Shown here: positions 1-7,183 of the stretch, in pieces | Layout of the letters: each line of letters opens with the position of its first letter | How positions within the stretch are numbered: position 1 is the first letter of the stretch | Assembly: GCF_000786215.1 (NCBI RefSeq) | Contig: NZ_JROG01000007.1 | Location: 273,805-337,804 of the forward strand | Source: Sphingomonas sp. 35-24ZXX | GTDB taxonomy: Bacteria; Pseudomonadota; Alphaproteobacteria; Sphingomonadales; Sphingomonadaceae | Direction: 5' to 3' | DNA length: 64,000 nt | Notes under the pieces: model-generated | What the model was told of the DNA's origin: nothing | Database searches by the model: none | Seen by the model: only the letters and a program-made list of their open reading frames with translations | Made by a program: the position numbers and the translations under genes

Positions 1-161
1 AAGAAATAGACGCCCGCTGCGATCAGCAATGCCAAGGCAATGATTACCCCGATGATCGTGTTGCGTCGCCGCGTCTTCGCAGCGGTATCGACGTCCGATC
101 CGTAAAGGTCTTCGCTACGTGCGGTGATCGTGTCGCCGCCAAAGCTCGATTCGTAATTCAT
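1..161 (-). CDS. RND efflux periplasmic adaptor (HlyD/AcrA type), N-terminal fragment
   Basis: The window cuts this gene; only its first 53 or so codons are present, starting at ATG 161 and reading out through position 1. The visible N-terminus is a roughly 33-residue cytoplasmic segment rich in charged and small residues, ending in a basic KTRRRN stretch, then a single hydrophobic segment (IIGVIIALALLIAAGVYF). This layout is usual for membrane fusion proteins of tripartite efflux pumps in sphingomonads. The adaptor call rests on that N-terminal pattern alone, so another single-pass inner-membrane protein is possible. Confidence 0.45.
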   Translation of the reverse strand, partial: MNYESSFGGDTITARSEDLYGSDVDTAAKTRRRNTIIGVIIALALLIAAGVYF

Positions 162-411
162 TGCCAGATTCCGTCCAAACCACGCCGCCCTGTCACTCGA
201 TGAGTCCCCGGATCAGCCGCGCATCCGCGCCGCGCCCGCCCATCGGCAAAGGACTTTCCCCCATACCCGTGCTGTTGCACCGGGAGAAGTTCATGGCACT
301 GTGTTATCTAATTAAGTCACCGCGCGCAAGCCATAATGCTGCGCCGCACCGGGCGTCTCTAGACGGTGTCACAGCCAATGGCAATTTCAGCTCGGCACAC
401 GGGCGTGCAAA
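162..411. other. Intergenic region, no gene seen
   Basis: About 250 bases between two minus-strand genes. It should hold the promoter of the truncated adaptor gene. The reading frames that cross it have no recognisable protein family and use codons unlike the neighbouring genes. I see no clear operator. Confidence 0.5.
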
Positions 412-447
412 AAGGGGAGCGCCGACCCTTCGGTCGACGCTCCCCTT
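412..447 (-). terminator. Rho-independent terminator of the GlsB/YeaQ-type gene
   Basis: Near-perfect hairpin: AAGGGGAGCG pairs with CGCTCCCCTT and an inner CGACC pairs with GGTCG around a small loop. On the minus strand the stem is followed by a run of five T. It lies 40 bases downstream of the stop at 488. Confidence 0.85.
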
Positions 448-487
448 GGTGCGACGGAAAAGTGTCTTGCCGGTGCGGCGTGACCTT

Positions 488-757
488 TTAGCGTGCGCGG
501 CCGCGCTGGATGAAGTTGACGATCGCCAGCAGTACCACCGCGCCGATGAACGAGTTCAGCAGCGTCAGCGGATCGAACGCGTCGGCGCGCAGGCTGCCGC
601 CGCCGATCAGTCCACCGAACAGGAAGCGACCCAGGACCGATCCCACGCAACCGACCACGACGTTCCAGAGAATGCCCATCTGAGCATCACGGTTCATCAC
701 CTTGCTGGCCAGCCAGCCCATGATGCCGCCCATGATCAGCGCCAGAATCAAACCCAT
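488..757 (-). CDS. GlsB/YeaQ/YmgE family stress-response membrane protein
   Basis: An 89-residue, very hydrophobic protein with three membrane segments (about residues 2-17, 29-50 and 64-82) and conserved glycines (GGIMGWLAS near the start, then GCVGSVLGRFLFGGL). This is the pattern of the transglycosylase-associated / GlsB family: small inner-membrane proteins induced by general stress, with no proven enzyme activity. AGGAGGACA sits just upstream of the ATG on the minus strand, a good ribosome binding site. A strong terminator follows, so it is probably monocistronic. Confidence 0.9.
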   Translation of the reverse strand: MGLILALIMGGIMGWLASKVMNRDAQMGILWNVVVGCVGSVLGRFLFGGLIGGGSLRADAFDPLTLLNSFIGAVVLLAIVNFIQRGRAR

Positions 758-915
758 ATTGTCCTCCTGTTTTGCCCGATGTCCGCGTTCCGGTCATCAT
801 GGCAGCAGGTACGGCAGAGCGACGAAACGGTTCCAAGCTGCGGCAGGCGAATGGCGAGGTTATTGCGCTATTTTACAAGGCACCCAGTACGCGCCGCCAC
901 CGGGGCTGGGTCTGC

Positions 916-1962
916 TCAGGCGACGAGCGGGTACGGCAGGTCGATCGCAATGGCGTTCACCCGCGCCACTTCCAGTGCCCAGAGGTGCACCTTGTCGATC
1001 TCATCGCCATGAGCGCGCCGCGCAAAGTCCTGCTCGTCCGCGCGATCCTCCATCGTGAACGCCTGGCCGAACTTCGAATGGCTGGTGAGCGCGGGATTGG
1101 CGAGCAGCGCCGCCTGCAGGTCGGAAGTCAGCCCGAGTCCGAAATGCCGGGCGAGCGCCAGCAGGCCCGCGGGCTTGTCCTGCGTCAGCGTTTCGCTGTC
1201 GAGTGTCGCCACGCGCTGCGGCCCCAACTGGCGCGCAATCTGGCCGAACAGGCGATGCTGCACCAGCCAGCCCAGCGCTGCGATCTGCAGGTCGCTCTGC
1301 CGGAAAAGATCGGCCGGGCCGAACCCCATCTCGACCATGCCTTCGCGCAATTGCCCCTCGAGAAGCTCGCGCGCCCACAGCCGGCACCACAGCCCCTTGC
1401 GCGCCACCGAGGCGAGGAACACCGGCAGCGGCGCATAAAGCAGCAGCGCCCGGCTTTCTGGTCGCAGCGCCATCGCCGCGCCGATCAGCGGATTGAAGAT
1501 GTTGGACGGCTTGACCACCACGGCTTCGTCGGGGCCGAAGGGGCGTTGCAGCAGGGCGAGCGATGCATCGAGCACGGCCGCCACCTGTCGCCGGTCGGCC
1601 CCGCGCCAGCGCCAGCCCATCAGATCGTTGCACAGCATCGGCTCTGACAGGCCCATCGCCAGCCCCGGGACGTCGAGCGCCCGCACCAGCATGGTCGAGG
1701 CGCAGAAGGCGGAATGGAACACGAAATGCAGTGGCGCGCGCCCTGCCCCTGCCGCCAGCGCCTCTGGCCGCGGCACCGGCACGATACGCGTCGCTTCGCC
1801 CAGATACTCGTCCGTCAGAAAGGTCGCCTTGCGGTGCTGCTCGCGCGCGACATGCCGGAACTGGAACGCATCCATGGCGGGATCATAGCGGTGAGCATGC
1901 CAGTGCGGATCGCGCACCATCGCGGCCTTGTCGCCAGCGAAATCGGGGCCGGTTTCGGTCAT
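916..1962 (-). CDS. Sulfotransferase-like P-loop protein
   Basis: 348 residues from the start MTETGP at 1962; an upstream ATG at 1980 would add six residues. Residues 80-92 (FVFHSAFCASTML) resemble the PAPS-binding 5' loop of sulfotransferases, where the family shows S-x-F-C-x-S-T. A second conserved-looking stretch, VVVKPSNIFNP, could correspond to part of the 3'-phosphate region. No signal peptide or membrane segment is seen. The start lies 67 bases from that of the divergent hydroxylase gene. The substrate is unknown. It may modify a small molecule or peptide together with the hydroxylase, which is inference from position only. Confidence 0.55.
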   Translation of the reverse strand: MTETGPDFAGDKAAMVRDPHWHAHRYDPAMDAFQFRHVAREQHRKATFLTDEYLGEATRIVPVPRPEALAAGAGRAPLHFVFHSAFCASTMLVRALDVPGLAMGLSEPMLCNDLMGWRWRGADRRQVAAVLDASLALLQRPFGPDEAVVVKPSNIFNPLIGAAMALRPESRALLLYAPLPVFLASVARKGLWCRLWARELLEGQLREGMVEMGFGPADLFRQSDLQIAALGWLVQHRLFGQIARQLGPQRVATLDSETLTQDKPAGLLALARHFGLGLTSDLQAALLANPALTSHSKFGQAFTMEDRADEQDFARRAHGDEIDKVHLWALEVARVNAIAIDLPYPLVA

Positions 1963-2029
1963 GGCGGCGATCCTTGCCAATCCCCCGGCGGCGTGGCAAG
2001 CAGGACGTGGTCGGGGGACTCAACACCAT

Positions 2030-3214
2030 ATGTCAGTGACAGCACAGAATGATCCGGTTGCGTTGAACAGCGCCGGGATGGTCGCGCTGCGCGAAGGGCG
2101 TTTCGGCGACGCGGCGCGCGCCTTCGATGCGGCGGTTCGGGCCGATCCTGCCGCCACCGCGCTCTGGCGCAACCTCGCGACCGCCCGCCGCGCGCTGGGC
2201 GATGATGCGGGCGAGATTGCCGCGATCGACGCTGCGATCGACATCGATCGGCGCGACTTCATGGCCTGGTTGCGCAAGGCTGAGGCGCACCAGCGGCTGG
2301 GCGATGATCCCCGCGCGCTTGCCGCCTGGCAGGCCGTGCTCCAGCTGGCGGCACATATCGATCCGCTGCCGGAAGCGCTGGTGCCCGTGCTGGCGGCCGG
2401 TCGTGACTTTTGCATCGCCTGCACACGGACCATCGAATATCAGGTCGCCGAAGCCCTCGGCGATTTTTCGGCCAATCTGCCGCTGCCTGCCGCCAGGCGC
2501 GCCCGCACATTTGTCGATGCCGCGCTGGGCAAGCGCAAGATCTACGTCAACGAGTGCAACGGCCTGTGCTATCCGTTCCTGCCGGCCGACGAGTTCTTCG
2601 ACGAAGCCCATTTCCCCTGGTTTGCCGAGATCGAGGCGCGGACCAGCCTGATCCGCGACGAGATGCTGGCGCTGCTCGCCGATTCTGGCGACGCGCTGCG
2701 CCCGTATGTGCGGATGGAGAAAGGCGCGCCGCAAAGCAAATGGTCCCCGCTCGACCAATCACTCGCCTGGGGCGCGTGCTTCCTGTGGGAATATGGCAGG
2801 CCCAACCCCGCGGTGCTCGATCGCTGCCCCGCCACCGCCAGAGCACTGGCCTCCATCCCGCAGAGCCATATTCCCGGGCGAGCCCCAACCGCCTTCTTTT
2901 CCATTCTGAAGCCGCGCACGCATATCCCCGCGCACACAGGCGTGACCAATACCCGGGCCATCATTCACCTGCCGCTGTTGGTGCCCGATGGCTGCAGCTT
3001 CCGCGTCGGCGGGGAAACGCGGCAGTGGCAGGTCGGCAAGGCCTTTGCCTTTGATGACACCATCGAGCACGAAGCCTGGAACAACAGCGACGAAATGCGC
3101 GCCGTGCTGATCTTCGATGTCTGGAACCCGCATCTTAGTTCCGAAGAGCAGGCGATCATCGCGGGCTATTTCGAGGCTGCCGATGCGAGCGGCTTCAACA
3201 CCAACCTCGATTGA
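2030..3214 (+). CDS. TPR-containing aspartyl/asparaginyl beta-hydroxylase-like dioxygenase
   Basis: 394 residues; ATG 2030 starts directly with a tetratricopeptide-like segment. Residues about 8-110 form helical TPR pairs (NSAGMVALREGRFGDAARAF). Residues about 165-370 match the AspH fold of 2-oxoglutarate/Fe(II) dioxygenases: HTGVTNTRAIIHLPL at 302-316 and EHEAWNN at 346-352 supply the two metal histidines (H302, H347), and R309/H313 fall where the family binds 2-oxoglutarate. Bacterial members of this TPR plus AspH type have mostly undefined substrates. Its start faces the sulfotransferase-like gene 67 bases away, so the two may share a promoter region. Confidence 0.85.
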   Translation: MSVTAQNDPVALNSAGMVALREGRFGDAARAFDAAVRADPAATALWRNLATARRALGDDAGEIAAIDAAIDIDRRDFMAWLRKAEAHQRLGDDPRALAAWQAVLQLAAHIDPLPEALVPVLAAGRDFCIACTRTIEYQVAEALGDFSANLPLPAARRARTFVDAALGKRKIYVNECNGLCYPFLPADEFFDEAHFPWFAEIEARTSLIRDEMLALLADSGDALRPYVRMEKGAPQSKWSPLDQSLAWGACFLWEYGRPNPAVLDRCPATARALASIPQSHIPGRAPTAFFSILKPRTHIPAHTGVTNTRAIIHLPLLVPDGCSFRVGGETRQWQVGKAFAFDDTIEHEAWNNSDEMRAVLIFDVWNPHLSSEEQAIIAGYFEAADASGFNTNLD

Positions 3215-3373
3215 TTTCGCACCAGCGCGCAAAAATTACTGTTTGTTTCAATATACCGGCATGATACGCTTGCGTTGTTAAGACGGGTGCTCTGTGATTC
3301 CTTCCACGGCAGCATCGACGGGTAAGCGGCACGGCTTTTCAAAGCCTGCCAAGACGGGGATGGACAACACATC
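3215..3373. other. Intergenic region with probable promoter for the small secreted protein
   Basis: Locally AT-richer sequence around 3230-3290 (for example AAAAATTACTGTTTGTTTC) between two plus-strand genes. It probably contains a promoter for the gene at 3374. I cannot assign -35/-10 boxes with confidence and see no terminator hairpin with a T tract. Confidence 0.3.
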
Positions 3374-3664
3374 ATGAAGAAATCTGCACTGATCCTGGCC
3401 GCCGCAGCATCGTGTCTGTGGATGCCGCTCGCCACGACCAGCGTCCACGCCAAGGATGCCGCAGCCGACGGCGATGCGCAAACCGAGGACAACAAGATCC
3501 GCTGCCGCAAGATCGAGGTCACCGGTTCGCTGGTCAAGAAGACCAAGGTCTGCAAGACGGTCGCCGAATGGCGCCAGATCAGCGCCAAGGGCAACCAGAA
3601 TGTCCGCGATCTGGTCGAATCCGGGCAGGTCTGCGCCGGTGGCCCGATGTGCACGGGCGGCTGA
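3374..3664 (+). CDS. Small secreted protein, sphingomonad conserved hypothetical
   Basis: 96 residues. A clear Sec signal peptide (MKK, hydrophobic core, cleavage after SVHA near residue 26) precedes a short acidic segment and the basic core RCRKIEVTGSLVKKTKVC, then EWRQI and a Cys/Gly-rich tail. The pattern of a cysteine-bounded VTGS loop followed by TxxEW is common in small uncharacterised secreted proteins of Sphingomonadales. The four cysteines (two flanking the basic core, two in the tail) could form disulfides. Function unknown; periplasmic or extracellular location is inferred. Confidence 0.75.
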   Translation: MKKSALILAAAASCLWMPLATTSVHAKDAAADGDAQTEDNKIRCRKIEVTGSLVKKTKVCKTVAEWRQISAKGNQNVRDLVESGQVCAGGPMCTGG

Positions 3665-3730
3665 TCGCCGGATTTTCTCCGCCATCTTGCTGCTGCCCTG
3701 CCCTGCTGATGCTGCACTGAGCGCATCAGC

Positions 3731-4405
3731 ATGATCCCGCGCGAACTGCTGGCGACTGCCCATGTCCCGGGCGGCGGCGACCCCCTGCGCCTGATCCGCA
3801 GAGGTACCGAATACTCGATCATGCTCGGCGCAAACGAGCTGATGAACAGCCGCTTGAGCGGATCGGAAGAGGCGATGAGCCGGCTCGCGCAGGCGTGTAT
3901 CGCAGGCGTGGCTGCTCCCCGCGTGCTGATCGGCGGGCTGGGGATGGGGTTTACGTTGCGCGCCGGGCTGGAAGCGTTCGGCCCCAAGACATCGATCGAT
4001 GTCGCCGAACTGGTCCCTGAAATCGTCGATTGGGCCCGCGGGCCGATGGCGCATCTGCACGCGGGCACGCTGGACGACCCCCGGGTCACGATCTGTGTCA
4101 CCGATGTCGGCCAGCTGATTCGCGCCGCGCCCGCACGGTATGACGCGATCCTGCTGGACGTCGACAACGGCCCCGATGGCCTTTCGCGCGAGGGCAATGA
4201 CGCGTTGTACACCGCCAGCGGGCTGAACCAGGCGCGCGCGGCGCTCCGCCCCGGCGGGGTGCTGGTGGTCTGGTCCAGTGGCCCGGATGCCCGGTTTACC
4301 GCAAGACTGCGCAAGGCAGGATTTGCGGTCCGGGAAGAGATCGTTCGTGCCCGCACCACCGGCGGGGGCGCGCGGCACACGATCTGGCTCGCCATGCACG
4401 ACTGA
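3731..4405 (+). CDS. Spermidine synthase-like methyltransferase-fold protein
   Basis: 224 residues. The N-terminal beta-rich part (about 1-45) is followed by a Rossmann-type fold: VLIGGLGMGFTLRAGL is the glycine-rich nucleotide loop, DVAELVPEIVDWAR matches the acidic/helix segment after strand 2, and YDAILLDVDNGPDG matches the loop that in spermidine synthases holds the catalytic Asp. This resembles the stand-alone spermidine-synthase-like proteins widespread in alphaproteobacteria, which need not make spermidine. No aminopropyl-donor synthesis gene is nearby. It converges on bciB with 23 bases between. Confidence 0.75.
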   Translation: MIPRELLATAHVPGGGDPLRLIRRGTEYSIMLGANELMNSRLSGSEEAMSRLAQACIAGVAAPRVLIGGLGMGFTLRAGLEAFGPKTSIDVAELVPEIVDWARGPMAHLHAGTLDDPRVTICVTDVGQLIRAAPARYDAILLDVDNGPDGLSREGNDALYTASGLNQARAALRPGGVLVVWSSGPDARFTARLRKAGFAVREEIVRARTTGGGARHTIWLAMHD

Positions 4406-4428
4406 CCGAGCAAGCGTTCCCCGGCAGA

Positions 4429-5688
4429 TCAGGGCAAAGCGTCGATATCGGTCGGCAATCTGGATCGCTCGCCCGGCAGCGGCTCGACCCCGTAACGCTT
4501 GACCAGCGCCCAGACATGATCGGGGATCATCGATTTCATCTTGGCCGGCGCTGAGCGGCGCAGGTGCAGCACTGTCTCGATCGCCTTCATCTCGACCCGC
4601 GCGCGGGCGAACTCGACCCCGCGCGGACCGACGCGGGGCATCAGCCAGCCGAAAATGCCGCGCAGGATGTTGGGCATGCGCCGCAGCGGCAGCCCTCCGG
4701 CCGCACGCTCGGTATTGGCCAGGAACCCCTTGACCGGCCCGGCGCGATTGCCCGCGCTGGTGACGTCCCGGGTCCGCAGATCATCCCCGAGCAACCCGAT
4801 CAGTTCCTCGCCGCGCTCGTTGCGAACGACCAGCCACTGCTTGCCGCCGCCTGCCATATAGCCGATCGTGATATCGGCCAGCACGTTGGTGTAATCGACA
4901 CAGGTGCGGCAGGTGAGCGGAAAGAAATCCCCCGGAAGATCGGCAATCGGCAGCTTGAGAAACGGAATTTCCTGCACCCGTCCATCGTCGAAGCGCAGTT
5001 CGACATGATAATCGGAACGGAATTCGAGATAGCTGATCGTCTCCGGCTGCTCCGACAACAGTCCCAGAAACAGATGGAAATTCTCGGTCGTGGTGTTGTC
5101 CGCGCAAGGGGTGCCGATGACGTAGATCCGCTCGAACTCCAGCTCGTCCTCGAGCGCGCGCAGCGCGTGAACCTGGCAAGGTATGCCGATCAGCGCGATC
5201 CGGCGGTGCCCGGCATCGCGCGCGGGCTCGAGCAGCGCGAGCAGCGGGGCATAGCCCATCCGCATCCCGCGCACCGACGCCATGTCCTGCGCGCGGGTGA
5301 TCAGCACCGGCGTGGGCCGCCAGCGATCCTCCGGGTCCGGTCCGATCGCCAGCACGGCATCGACCGCGCCGGTTTCGAGCAACCGTTCACCGATCCGGGT
5401 GACGATGCCCGTCCACTGCGCGCCGGGCGACGGCTTGATCATCTCGGCCGCGACCATGCGGCGGAAGGGACCGAAGAACAGCTCATCGGGCCGCTCGGGA
5501 TCGCGCGCACGACCTTGCACCTTGCGCTCGAGCGCTTCGTAATCGGGCTTGATGAACTGGCACGCGCGCCCGCACGCCTTGGGGTCGCTGCTGCGCGAGA
5601 TACCGCAATCGGTACACAGGCTGCGCGGGACGGCCGGTGGGAATTCCCCGGTCGTCACGCGATTCCGACTTTGCGGCCCCGTGTCCAT
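4429..5688 (-). CDS. bciB: Ferredoxin-dependent 8-vinyl reductase BciB (F420 hydrogenase beta-subunit fold)
   Basis: 419 residues of the FrhB/FdhB family. N-terminal cysteines C25, C28, C39 and C43, and later cysteines in IGIPCQVHAL, IGTPCADN and LTCRTCVDY, fit the 4Fe-4S ligands of this family. Stretches such as SPGAQWTGIV, YVIGTPCADNTT and TSAGNR strongly resemble BciB of cyanobacteria and purple bacteria, which reduces the C8 vinyl group of divinyl (proto)chlorophyllide using reduced ferredoxin and FAD. No other pigment gene is in the window; many phototrophs keep bciB apart from the main cluster. A different FrhB-family oxidoreductase is the main alternative. Confidence 0.75.
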   Translation of the reverse strand: MDTGPQSRNRVTTGEFPPAVPRSLCTDCGISRSSDPKACGRACQFIKPDYEALERKVQGRARDPERPDELFFGPFRRMVAAEMIKPSPGAQWTGIVTRIGERLLETGAVDAVLAIGPDPEDRWRPTPVLITRAQDMASVRGMRMGYAPLLALLEPARDAGHRRIALIGIPCQVHALRALEDELEFERIYVIGTPCADNTTTENFHLFLGLLSEQPETISYLEFRSDYHVELRFDDGRVQEIPFLKLPIADLPGDFFPLTCRTCVDYTNVLADITIGYMAGGGKQWLVVRNERGEELIGLLGDDLRTRDVTSAGNRAGPVKGFLANTERAAGGLPLRRMPNILRGIFGWLMPRVGPRGVEFARARVEMKAIETVLHLRRSAPAKMKSMIPDHVWALVKRYGVEPLPGERSRLPTDIDALP

Positions 5689-5825
5689 CCTCTTGTCTTA
5701 CCCCTTTTTCCGCTTTTCGACAAATAATCGCTGATTCGTAAAGCCTTTAACGGCAATGCGCAGGGGTAACTTCACACTGCCGCAATTTGTCGCTACGTTG
5801 ATTCATCATGCGAAAGGCAGAAGAC

Positions 5826-6161
5826 ATGCAATGGTCCAGCACCCAGCAACAGGGTTGCATTGTTGCGAGCCCCGATGGCCGCGTTGACGAGGCCACCGCC
5901 GAAGCATTTACCGAACATCTGGCGAGCAGCGTGACCCTGGCCGCCGAGGCACCGGGCCGCAAGCTGATCATCGATTTTTCCGGACTGGATTACATGTCGT
6001 CGCGCGGCCTTAGGGCGCTGACCTTGGCCAAGCGCCAGGCCGATGCGGCAGGGGTCGCCATGGCATTGGCGCGTCCCAACGAAGTGATGCGGGAAATTCT
6101 GGCCATCAGCCGCTATGACAAGCTGTTTGCTGTCACCGAAAGCATAGAGGCAGCCATCTAG
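5826..6161 (+). CDS. STAS-domain anti-sigma-factor antagonist
   Basis: 111 residues from ATG 5826, chosen because AAAGGCAG lies five bases upstream; ATG 5808 in the same frame is the alternative. The whole protein is one STAS domain: strand GCIVASPDGRVD, strand KLIIDFSGLDYMSSRGLRAL with the phosphorylatable serine in the usual DYxSSxGLR position, and the helix around ALARPNEVMREIL. Such proteins bind an anti-sigma kinase when unphosphorylated and are reactivated by PP2C/SpoIIE phosphatases. One is encoded two genes downstream, which supports a partner-switching role. No anti-sigma kinase gene lies in the window. Confidence 0.88.
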   Translation: MQWSSTQQQGCIVASPDGRVDEATAEAFTEHLASSVTLAAEAPGRKLIIDFSGLDYMSSRGLRALTLAKRQADAAGVAMALARPNEVMREILAISRYDKLFAVTESIEAAI

Positions 6162-6208
6162 AACGTCGCATCGGGGGACGGCAAGGCGCAGTCAAATGGG
6201 GGGATAGG

Positions 6209-7183
6209 ATGCTGGTCCGGTTCTGGGGAACGCGCGGATCGCTGCCAGTGGCGGCGACCGCGTCTGTCGTGCAGGAGAAAGTGGCGCAGGCCCTGCTGGC
6301 CGCATCGGGCCGCAGCTTTGCCGACATCGAGGAAGCGCGCAGCTTCGCGCGCAACGACCTGGACTTTGCCACCAGCAGCACCTTTGGCGGCGCCACCACC
6401 TGCGTCGAGATCGAGGCGGGCGATCCGGATGCGGGAGACGCCTACATCATCTGCGACATGGGCAGCGGGCTGCGCGGCTTCGGGCTGGACGCGATGCGCC
6501 GCTGCGCGCAGGGCCACGCGCGGGTCTATCATTTCTTCATGTCGCACCTGCACTGGGACCATATCATGGGCTTCCCGTTCTTCGTGCCCGCGTTCGACCC
6601 CAATGCGCACATCATCATCCATTCGGGCCATGAGGATGCCGAGACCGCGCTGCGCCGCCAGCAGGAGGAAATCTCCTTCCCGGTCGCGTTCGACTGGCTG
6701 CGCGCCAGAATCGAGTTCCGCACGCTGAAGACCGGCGAGACCTATCAGATCGGCGCGGTGCAGGTCGAAATGATGGAGCAGCATCATTCGCACACTAGCT
6801 TCGGCTATCGCTTTACCGATGCCGCCGGCAAGGTCGCGGTGTTCAGCACCGACAGCGAGCACAAGATGGAGAAGATGGAGGGCGAGGCAGACGTCGAGCA
6901 GTTCTTCCGCGAGGCCGACCTTGTCATCTGCGACACGATGTATTCGCTCGCCGACAGCGTCTCGATGAAGGAGGACTGGGGCCATTCGAGCAACATCGTC
7001 GCCATCGACCTGTGCCATGGCGGCCGCGCGAAACGGCTGGCGCTGTTCCACCACGAACCGGTCTATTCGGATGCCGATATCGCGCGGATGCACGCCGAAA
7101 GCGTCCGCTACGAGGAACTGACCCGCGAGCATGCTCCGCTGGAGGTGCTGTGCGCCTATGACGGCCTTGAAGTCTCCCTCTAG
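6209..7183 (+). CDS. MBL-fold metallo-hydrolase
   Basis: 324 residues. It begins with the fold's first strand (LVRFWGTRGSLP) and carries the zinc motif H113-x-H115-x-D117-H118 (SHLHWDHIMGF). Later ligands are likely the histidine in MEQHHSHTSFGYR, the Asp in AVFSTDSEH and the His in LFHHEP. The G-T-R-G-S start is typical of the subgroup near RNase Z and bacterial cyclic-nucleotide phosphodiesterases. An ATG overlap joins it to the CHASE2-SpoIIE gene, so the two are almost certainly co-translated. A signalling-linked hydrolase is likely; the substrate is not visible from sequence. Confidence 0.85.
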   Translation: MLVRFWGTRGSLPVAATASVVQEKVAQALLAASGRSFADIEEARSFARNDLDFATSSTFGGATTCVEIEAGDPDAGDAYIICDMGSGLRGFGLDAMRRCAQGHARVYHFFMSHLHWDHIMGFPFFVPAFDPNAHIIIHSGHEDAETALRRQQEEISFPVAFDWLRARIEFRTLKTGETYQIGAVQVEMMEQHHSHTSFGYRFTDAAGKVAVFSTDSEHKMEKMEGEADVEQFFREADLVICDTMYSLADSVSMKEDWGHSSNIVAIDLCHGGRAKRLALFHHEPVYSDADIARMHAESVRYEELTREHAPLEVLCAYDGLEVSL

